From Nepenthes gracilis (lineage: Eukaryota > Streptophyta > Magnoliopsida > Caryophyllales > Nepenthaceae): 64,000 nt of DNA. Each line of letters starts with the position of its first letter. Within the stretch, counting starts at the first letter, position 1. This document shows positions 34,611 to 46,000 of the stretch, in pieces. The position numbers and the translations under genes are program-made. The stretch covers positions 11,782,308 through 11,846,307 of the forward strand of contig BSYO01000020.1 in assembly GCA_033239525.1 (NCBI GenBank), written 5' to 3'. Under the pieces are notes generated by a model. That model did not search any database, had not been told where the DNA came from, and saw nothing but the letters and a program-made list of their open reading frames with translations.

Positions 34611-37600
34611 TCAATTTTTGAACTTACCGCCTCTTGCATTGCCACGGGTATGGCCACGGCCATGACCACCTCCGTCTTTTCCCCTGGCATTACCTTTACT
34701 TCCATGGCCACGACCTCCACCACCCAATGCCTTGTTAACATCAGGTTTTATCTTCATATGTTCTGGCAAGGGCAGTATGTGATCCACACATTTCCTGAAG
34801 CTGAAATCATCTACACTTCCATCACTTCTTATGAGGAAGAAACAGCGACTTTTCCAAACTGGATGGTATCGGACTTGAAAAGCATGGATCCCTGCACCAA
34901 TCTTCTTGTCTGGCTCTGGGTGACCCTTCTTGATTAAATCGAGCAAAGCCATGTGCTCGTACTAAAAGCAATCAAAAGAAATTCATCAGTGTGACATAGT
35001 CGGACATGAGAAAGCATCAAAATCAACACACTCAAGCCATAATGCACAATGCATCAAATATCTTGGGGTTATTTAGTAATAAAGGAGCATGCCTTCATAG
35101 TCAACCATGCAACAAGCTACAAAAGACACAAGAGGCTTATATATTATTAATTTATTACAGTGATGGGACCAATGAGACATTATTCCACAAAACATCCCAG
35201 GATTGGCTTGGAATCCTGGAGGATTGCTCAATCTTAAATTGCAAGAACTGCAATATAGAAACAATAATAATATTTTATTCGGAAAAAAAAAAGTGCCCCA
35301 CTTCTACCATTTAACATTCATCAATATGAAAGCAGGATTGCAAAGGGACCAGAATCCAAAATTAGCAGCAAAGGGAATTGTCAATCATGGTAGTGGCAAG
35401 ATAATCAATATGATGTCAACAACATTAGCAATCGCAAAGTGCCCCATATAACTCAACAAAATGGTAGCAATGGCAGATATGCAATCGGGAGCCGAACTCA
35501 GTGCTAGGACAAACGGTTTTGTGGTGGCTTCCAGAGCACTATCATCCAATTTCAGCCTTAGAAAACAGCAATATACTATGAAAACAAACAATAATTGGTA
35601 ACTTTTGGAAGCAAAGGAGATCACAAGATAAAAAGTCAGACTGGTATACAAATCTCCCTCTATATGCGGCATCCAAGAGGTCAAACTATATTAGATATAT
35701 TGTATTTGGTCTTACTTTATATTATGCGACAAACCATCTCCACGACTTAACTCATGATTACCAAGTCACACGATAACAACTCTTCAAAGGAAATTACACA
35801 ATGTCGATGATAAAATAGATTTAGCCGTTATCAATGGACCCATTTCAGTTTAGATTCGCTAACTTGATATGCATCAAGGGGAACAAGGTAGGAAGTTAGT
35901 AAAATAGTGGTGCTAATCAAGAAGATATCAACCGCAGTAGTAGGCATGATGGTGAACACAATCCTCCACACATCAAAGGCGGAGGAAAATTGTAATATCC
36001 CGAACCTCCAATTGATTAATTTTGGATAAAATTATTATTTTGGGTAATTTGGATGTGATGAAATTTTAGAAGATATTTGAATCAATTGGACTGGCACCCG
36101 AGGTGCGTTAATATTGGCGCCCAAGCGCCGATTGAATTATAAATGAAGGGTAAAGGAAAAAGAAAATGATGATAATGATGATTCGAGAGAAGGACCGGAA
36201 AAAGAAAAGGGGAAAAGAAGAGAAGGAGAGGGAAGGGAGGAGAGAGAGAAGAAGAGGCTTTCGCGAGACAAGAAGAAGGAAGAAGGAGAAGGAGAGGAAG
36301 ACGGAGGAAGGAGAGAAGAAGAGAGGAGGGAGGAGAAGGGAGCGGGAGAAGGCGGCATGTCTTGTGCATAGGTGGTGGCTGAGTGGAAGGCAGTGTGGCA
36401 GAGACGCAAGCAACGGCATCGGCGAAGAGAGAGCGCGCCAGAAAGGCCAGCAATGGTCGTAGGAGGCAAAGCCGGCGGCGCTCGAGGTTGGAAGGCGGTA
36501 TGCAAGAAAGGGAAATGGCAGTGGTGTGGGTAACGCGCGGCCGGAGAGAGAAAAGGCCCGATTCAAATACCTCAGAGCATCCTTTCTTCAGATTTGCAAG
36601 TATAAGATCGAGGAAAATATTTTCTAACCCTATCTTTTGTCTGATTTTACATCTGATATATTTTTGTTCCAATTTGGAAGTTTTAAGCTCATGGGTGCAC
36701 TTTTAATTAGCACATTTATTTTCTTGTGCACGCATGACCTTTTTACCTATCAATTGAGGTGTTTGTTCTGTTTCTGTTAAAATTTGAGGACTTTGTGATT
36801 TTCCAAAAAAATGGATAATTTTTGGACACTGTATATGTTTATATTAGTATGTGTATAAAGAAATGTGCATAAAACTTGCATAAATTGTGCATTTTCACAT
36901 GTATGTATCAGGTTGTGGTCGATACATTTGGATTTGAATATTAGATACTCTGGTCAACTCCCAACAGAAAGATATTTATTATTTGGAAATCACTTTCCGC
37001 CAGCTGAAAAGGCTTGAAGTAGTAACCCTTCCTATTTGAGTGATTTGATTAGACCTTATAATATATTCGGACATCCTAATATATCTGACTAGCTTGAGGA
37101 TTGCACCCAAAATCGCAGGTAGCAAAACATAGTAAGCAACCTTACTTATGGATGACAAAATACATACGTGGCCAAGCATGCTAGCCTAATTTATATTTGA
37201 TATGACCTAAGTTACCGAAAATATGTGTAACCCTTTCTCAAACTAATCTTTAAATAATCGGAATTCAAATTTGGTGCATGATTTGTATCACTGCATAAAT
37301 TTGTATTTCATGTTGATTTGGACTTGAATTTTGGACTTGGATTTAAGATTCGTTATTTTTACCCACATATGGGTTTTAGTATGTCTCATACAAATAATTT
37401 TAATTATATGTTTTGATCTAGACCTTTAGACTATTTATTGCGGTACTGCTTCGACTTCTGCGCACACTATTGGATCATCCGACAATCAAATTCTGCCCTG
37501 AATCATGAGTTGATTCGGTCTTAGATTTGGGCTTAGGCTTAGACTTGGACTTCACTTGGACACGTACTTATTAGAATCGGTCCGAATTACTTTTATTATA

Positions 37601-40600
37601 TATATATAGCCCAAAGACTATTTTCTAATTGGACATTTGTTTTGGATTTAATATTTGATTTGAGTATGACACTACCATTGGATTTAGATATTAAATTTTG
37701 TTTTGGATTTGATAATTGGATTTTTATATCTGCAAATTGGATTTATGTCGGTTTTCTGATTTGGTACTTATTTCTTGACCCTCCATCTAATTTATTGGAC
37801 CCATTTGCTTGTTTATGATACTTATTGAGCTCTAGACTCATATTTTATAATTTGTCATTTCAGAGTAGAAGGCTCAGATTCATTGCAGGAATAGGATGAG
37901 CTTCAGAGCAGTATCATATTCTTTGGTGAGTATTAGATTTATTTAGATTATAATGTCGTTGCATACATCATTATATTTTATGGATATATTTTGTTTGGGC
38001 TATCCTTCGATGTTGGAGTCGGCCGAAGATGGGCCTTTGGACTGTATACTGAGAATTATTGGGTTGATTTCTTTATGTGGATAAGTTACTATTATTATTT
38101 GGTTTTTCTCTTACGATTATTTGTAAAGTAGGTTATACTTATATTATCTGAACGGTTGTCCGATGAGGTCTTGTATAGGTTTTGATTTGTCGAATATTGT
38201 ACATTTGGTTTGTGACATTCGAATTTTGAGACTTAGTGTTATTTATTAAATTTATTTGAAAATTTAAATTTTAATTAGACCTGCTAATTTTCAAGTCATG
38301 ACAAAAATACAACAGAAGATCCAACTGTAGCAACATGGTTACCAAGCACACATCCATGTTAAAACGAACACCCAAGATAGGGGCAAACAAATAGAAAGAC
38401 AGTCTAACACACACATATTTTGATTTCTGAGTTAGAAAGAGGGTAGTTTCATCACAATCATACAAACCCTCTTCAGAAAATAAACATCATGGTGATTGAT
38501 TCTAGTGTGGAGAACAAGACACTTCTATTACACTTCCATCCCAAAAAGGGCGAGCAAACTGAGAATAAGAAAGGAAATAAAGGCAGCGCTGTTAAAGGCA
38601 TACCTATACCCTGGGTGCAAAACCTAATGCTTTGACCATACCCAGGCAACGTGCATTGAACGAGGTGAACACCTTTGGGGCTTCATAATTTTTTAAAAAA
38701 TTGACAAGATTTCTATTGAATTTAATTGTTAATTTTTTTAGTGCTAAACCTCATATGATTGTAGCATATGAGAAAATTGTGAGCAAAATAACACTTGAAA
38801 TTGTATTTGAGGATGATTCCAATTGTTATAGTTGTTTACAAAATGTGCTTACACCTCGCACTTGATTAAGAATTAATATTATTGCCTCACCAAGGGAGAA
38901 ACCTTCATTCGCTTTAGTGGGTTCTTCTAGGGATACTCCATTGGAACTTGTAAATAAAATAGACGCTAACTTTGAGGAGAGCGATGAAGAGGAAGAAGAT
39001 ATTAAATCTATATGTCGAGGAGAGCGATGAAGAGGAAGAAGATATTAAATCTATATGTCCAATGAAGGGAAAAAGATAAACTTTTATTTGATGATGATAA
39101 ACATTAACCCTTGATAGGGATAGCATGAGAATAGTATTTCAAAATTTCTAATTAATCCTATTTTTCTTGTGCAATTGCAGTGAATTATATTATAATAACT
39201 ATTGTTATATTAGCAATTGAATTATGAGTTTATGATTATTATCTAGTATATATTTTTGATGCTTGTTAGTCATAATCAATCTTGGCAATGGAAAATTAAT
39301 TAAAAAGCATCCCATATACATGTTTTAGAATGGGTATAACTGAGAGATAGGATACCCATGAATGAAATCAATTCGGCCAGCCATTTGTCAAACTTTATTA
39401 ATAATTACATGTAGCCCAGCAGCTCATACAACTCGGAACATTTGTGGGAAAAAAGGAGCAAAGTTAAACTATAAGCTTGTACAAATATAAAGGAATGTAG
39501 TTTAAAGAAACCATATTTCCATAACCTTAATCATTTAAATGTCGACGAAAATTTTATATTCCTTTAGCACTCTATAGAAGGCATGATGAAGCTTTGATAT
39601 CAATTTATCTTGAACATGGCCTTAATGTAATTTCCAATTTCAGTCATTAGCATCTTGAATGATTTGATAGCTAAATAGGACATCATATGATATCACTCAA
39701 AAGTAATGCTGAGCATTTGTGCATAACTGCATATTAATTTATCTTGGTTTGCAGATCCGGGGTTGGTTTGCAAGTGGATCAGACCAGTTTATAATCATGC
39801 TAAACATTACTTTTGAGTGGCATCATACAATGTTCTATTATGTAAACTAAGCAAAATGCTTCAATGGCAAAGAGTTATTCCCAAAAGCTTCATGCTAAGC
39901 CATAAAATACCTTTTATTTAGATACTAATGGCATACATGAGAATCAAGAAGGGCTATGCTCAGGGTGAAGGGATAAGGAAGCTTCTCTATACCTTTCTAG
40001 AATTAGCTGAGGACAATAAAACATATACGAAGATCAAAAGCAAGAAGGTCCCGCAAATATCCTTTCTCAGCTACAAAAACTGCTTTCCTTACAAGTTATA
40101 TTATTCATTATATTCCTATGGATTTTGAAACCTATCAATTGTTGTAAAGTTATATATAAGGTCATCTATAATGTGATGGTACACAGAATCAAGCAATATA
40201 GTGGTTGAAATTGGGCACACGCTTAGAATAATTTTACTGAAGAAAGAAGTATATAGCACAATATCATCCTTTGTCATGAATTAGCCTGAAATGACCATGA
40301 AAAGTTTTCTTTTTTATTTCTTCGAGAGTTGTGATAAAAATTGATCTTGGGGATTGTTTAAATCAAATGCTTGTTCATGAAATATTTACAAATATCACAC
40401 AAACACACATAATAGAGAGAGAGAGAGAACAAAATTAAAAACTTCATCACCAATTTTTTTCCATCTAGGACCAGCTCGAGTTTGCTTCTAGTTCTGCCCC
40501 TAGACAGAACAATTAAAGTAGCTGTACAATCTATTTCAATTTCATTCCTCTCCTTTAGTTGAAGAATGAAATGAAATGTCTGTCTAGATGTTAGCTGGTG

Positions 40601-42995
40601 GGTGCATCATGCAAAAGTTCACGAGAGACTGAAAGTTCTTCCAATAAAGATAAAAAACAGTAAGCATGCATGACACATTTGCATAACATGCAAAACATTT
40701 AAGGACAAGCAAAAGATTCATTAAATTTATATAAGAGAACAGATGCAATGAATAGGAACTCCAATCTTGCTTTAGATTTATCTCTCGCCTCCATGAGTGG
40801 AAGCAAAAGGTTTTATTAGGTAGGGGTTTAAATGTAATTTTGCTTCTTCAGTGTTTTGCAGCCTTTCATTTCCGTTAGTTACTGTCCAAATCGGAAAGTG
40901 TGAAATGCAAATGTACTTTGCTTGGCATTCCTATCTTTTCCTTTCATTTCACTCACATCTTCAAAACTAAACAAATGAAATATAATTTACTTTCTTTCAA
41001 TTCACTTCATTTTCCTCCATTTCTTTCGAAACAAGTAGAGCATAATTCTCAATATGGGGCATGTGTAGGATCATTTAATCCAACAACTCTATCAGCAAAA
41101 TCTCATGTCACATAATTATCCTTAAATACAAATTCAAGTGTATTTCACTAAATATTGCAATTATCTAAGAATTAGTACTAAAAGTGACAATTTCATCATA
41201 TAGAGTAATTTAAAAAGAAATACTATCAAATTGAGAAGAGAAATTTCAAAAAGCACAAAAGGTTTGATCCCAAGAGCCTAGATGCATGCCACCTAAAATG
41301 AGTCTCATGTCATGGTCTTACTTTTATACAATAGAATCAACCATGTAACTTCACAACTTCTCCATGACATAGTCATCCTTTCTTAACACAAGGATCCAAT
41401 AATTTCATCTATGTCATTTAGTCACACCATGATAGAAAATAAAACCCCTCTTAATGAGTCTGCGTCGATCACCTAACTTTGAGGCTCTCGAACCTCTAAA
41501 TCAAGCAACCAGTAACATACCGATTGCTTCCCAACTTTTGTCTCACTATCAAGCTGGTGCTTGTCTTATCAATAGATTCTTATACCTCACTTGGCAATTG
41601 CTCACATAGGGTAATTATATCACAGAGGGCACTTGTGCACCTATCCATCACCAAGAATTCACCGGTTCATCATGTATGCCTCTTGGACTCATGACAAACT
41701 ATCCCCGACCCTTGGGCACTCAAGCCTTAGGTCTAGTACTAATTTGATACTTAAGAAGGCAACTCGCTTTATAATGCATCTTAATCACCCGAGCATGATA
41801 GTGTGTCTCGACAAGTAGCATACTTAGCAATCACGCCCAAAATTTCACATAACAATTGGTGTCGCCTAGCATCTACTCTACTCAAGGCTCCCAGCTTGCC
41901 TCTCATTCGGAAAGGCCATTCTCTCAATTATGAAGTATGGTATCTTGTTAGGTATAACCTCCACCAAAAACATTATTGATATCATTGAGCAATTTGGTCC
42001 TTGTTGGATCCACTCGGCACCCAACCTCGTGGAGCCTCTAAGTTGTCCTGATGACATGCCCTAGAGTTTGACAAGACCCAGTTCATAACACAGAGTATAA
42101 CTATAATTAAGAGCCTAAATCCAAGCTGCGATGCTGCACAAAGCCATTGGTGATTCTAAACACATTACATCCATCCTAAGATACTGTCAAATTTGCTTCA
42201 TTTGACCATAACTTCTTGCACTTCTCAAAATCAATAAATATTGTGAAAATATCCAAGATACATACAATCATAAACATTTTTCAAAGTATGGTGAACCAAA
42301 AACTCTAACCTTGATGTTTACTAATACAAACCACAAATGTACTTCAAGCAAATACACATGTTAACAACATAAATGTAAGGCATTCACGTTCAACAAAATC
42401 TACCAAGGCGACCCATTGGTCCAAACTCCACTAAATGATTCCCAATTTTCCTAATTTAAAAGGTGATGAAACAACAAAAGTGAGCTAAAACTTTGATAAT
42501 ATATGTGTGTGTGTGTGTGTGTTAAAAATATGGCGGATGACAATATTAACTACCAATATGCAAAGGAAGCTGATATAAAATTATCATATGCAAAAGAGCA
42601 AGAAACTAAGAACAAATGGCCAATGATAAACCTTACCAATAGAGTTCAAACTTCTAAGGTCAGTCTACGTACTTTATAAGCAATAAGTCATGCATGCAAG
42701 CTAAAATTCAAAAAGGAAGCATAACACTGGACTTTAGAACTTGGTTTTCATATTTGAACACAATCATGAAGATACTTCCAAAGTTACAAAAGCAAAGTGA
42801 AGAGTTCAGAATGCAATTGCCTTAAGTAAAATTGTCAAGATTTAACTAAGAATTCTTTCAAATTCAACTTCCTCCTTCTTCCTTCTCTTTCTCCCTCTTC
42901 CTTTCACTTCTCTTTCTGTTTGTTCTCTCTTATTTCACAGGTGAAATGAGCTGAAACAACTACGTCCCTTATTTATAAACTTTAGGACCACTTGA

Positions 42996-43034
<39 letters not shown>

Positions 43035-46000
43035 AACCATGCCTCACTTGTGGTTTGCATGTGCCAAAGCACATATGCCTGAGCACAAGCACCTGGCTTG
43101 CAGACAGCCTGCAGCCCAAATCTGCCAAAAGCATGCCGGTAACAAGAGCACATTGCTTGCACCCCATCTACAGGAGCCCACTACCAAAGGAACTTACCTC
43201 AAATGGTCTAAGTATCAAGGGTCTCACAATTTAACCTAAAAACATAATACAATTTAATTCATAAGAAAATAAAATTATCCGAATTTACTTTTAGGCACTA
43301 CACCAACGCCCATTACAAAGAAGCACACTTAGGTGATGTGTACCGCCTTGTTGCACTACAACATCCCACTACAACATCCCAGTCGAAGGTAGAGAGTTGA
43401 ACAAAACTTCCCCCTCTAGATGATAATAGGCATTTATGGGATTTCTAGAATTATGCATTGAAATACCACAACTTTTAGAACAGCATATCTCTATAAATCC
43501 ATCAAGCATGTCAGCTCCACTTTGTTGTGTTTTTATGTTCCCACTTCCCACCTATTCAGTCCTCTTGGCGCTTGGGGAAATATGTTGACCCAGAAAACTC
43601 ATTCACGCTACATCGTCATAGAACCAACAATCTTGTTGCTTCATGTTAACATCCTTGTTGATAACCATGACATAGTCACCCATGTTATGCGCATCAGTGC
43701 CACATTTGTCGAGCCGTATGCACAACTTCAAGTACTGATTGTGAGACCAAAGCCACAACAATTCAGCTACTGTCCCCGCTCGTCGACTTCTTCGCTTGGG
43801 GACAACAACATCCGCCTGTGGCTAACCACAGCCACAATAACTTGTTGCGAACTTGGTTAGCCGATGGCTTCAAGAGAGACTTCCCAATTCATGCTAAGGA
43901 TAGATAAGCATGACTAGATTTCAAGTTTTAGGTAATGTAGTCGACTTTCTAGAAGTAGCAGACTCCCCTACTTGTCCGATTGACGCCCTTGTCCACTTGC
44001 CTACTGGATCTCATGACATTGATCGTGATTATATCTGTCATAATACCACTATCAATCACCCATGTGACATCCTTAAGAATTCTCATATGTCCTTGCAAAT
44101 TCTCCAAAGCATCTCCACGTGCCAACTATAAATCCATAAGGTGGTCCCAACAATCTCTAACAGAACCTATGCCACAAATTCTCAAAAGCATCTCCACGCC
44201 CCAGCTGCACGTAGATAGAATGGTCTAAATGAGCTTTAGCAGAATATTTTCACAATAGGTTTAGCTCTTGCCCAACCCCCTAATTGAGCCTTAAAGAAGA
44301 TATCACCCTCTCTGAAACCTTGGAAATATTTGCTACATTGAAAAATCCAAACACTCAAACTTCCCCAGGCACAAAATGATTGCCTCCAAAACAAAGTTTC
44401 TTAACCCATGTTCACCTGTCTATAGATACTATTACCCTAATCAGACTGCACCTCCCATCCTTTGACGAGAATGTTGGCCTTCATCATGAAAGAACCACTC
44501 ACCACAGGTGAAAACATCAACTTTGCTTGAACCCAAAAGCATCACCACACAATCACATCCTAAACGTCTAGGGTTCCTCGAAAGAGATCATAACATATTG
44601 CCTAGACCCCATAGTCTTGATGCCTCCCTTTAGATGCATCTACAATGTCACCCTTGATACATGAGCGATGTTTCTTTGGATAACATTTAGCCCATCATCG
44701 CGCACCCTCCTCAAGACGTGTATCTCTACTCCGACGTGCACGATCTCGTGTTGCCTCCATTTGACGGACTTAATGTTTTTCCACAATTTTGCTGCCTGCC
44801 TCCCTCTGGATGCATCTTCAATGCCACTCTGTAAAGTTGACTATTTTCCTCTAGGCAATGCCAAGCCATCACAACATTGTGTCTTACCAGAGATGTGGAT
44901 TCATCCAACTATTCCACATGAACATAACTCTCATGATCACTAATGTGCCTCAAATCGCTTTGCACAATCTCAGTTGGCATTTTGATTACTAAGTCGGTGA
45001 TTCCAACTTGAATGCATTTCGCAAAAGTTCCTCCCTAGAATGGCACTTACAGGCCAACACCTTATTCCCAAGGAGTTACTTCATTCTATCCAAGCATGAT
45101 GCTTCATTCTCTTAAACATCTTTCATGCTCCCCTCTATGATATATCCTTTGATGCCACTTAATGGCTTTTGCCTTGCATTTGAGGTCTTGAGCTAAAAAA
45201 ACACAAACTATGAATGTCAATAATAACCAGTTTCCAAGTTTGCACAAGAGGTAATCCCTAGTTATCATGTAACCCACTTCCTACTGTCAGTAACAATGCA
45301 ACTTGTGGCCCTCTTAGCCTTACTATGGCCTTATGGACTCATGGCTTGCCATCGCACTGAGTAAAAACTCACTGAGCATCATGTCCATGTCATTGCCAAG
45401 GAAAAACCTTTGCTGGGTGGGCTTCCCATAAGAAGGATTTCTACTCAATATCCCACTGAATTATCTTCTGAGAAGGTTGTCTTACTAAATCAGGTGCCTA
45501 TCTACACAAGCTATCATGTCCCAAGGAGTACTCTGTTGATGCCCTTGTGCTTAGTAGCAATCTTCACATGAAGTCTCATGCAGCAACCCACCGGGTGATA
45601 TTTTAGGAAGGCTTCCTTAATGAACCCAAGTTTCGCTCCACACATGTTGTCTCGTACCACAAAATGCATCCATTAATGTTGATTGCCCAACATAACCTTG
45701 ACACAACAATCATCTGATGACAACTCCCACAAACATCAGCCCACTTAGTTAGCATGTCACAATTACAAAAATTGGAATAAGATGGTTCACTATTTCCTAA
45801 AATATAATGGTTCACCATTAAGTTACCAATGACAACTCTGTAAAAGCATCACCCCCCATGACCACATAACTTGAAGTGCATCCAACAACAATGTGGTATT
45901 TGAGTCCGGATGCTATATCATGTCATCGTTCATTTGTTGAAAATTTTGCAACTGCGTTCCTTGTAACCCACGTCACTTGAGTACATCTAACATGAAAATG

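Noticed and set aside
36082..36672. 196-codon minus-strand frame (and overlapping frames) across the purine tract
   Set aside because: Composition is driven by a GA/CT-rich simple tract (Ser/Leu/Pro runs); several frames are open at once and no domain is visible.
35991..38217. Reading this region as a complete LTR retrotransposon
   Set aside because: Only one LTR-like end, no PBS, pol or target duplication; at most a solo LTR.
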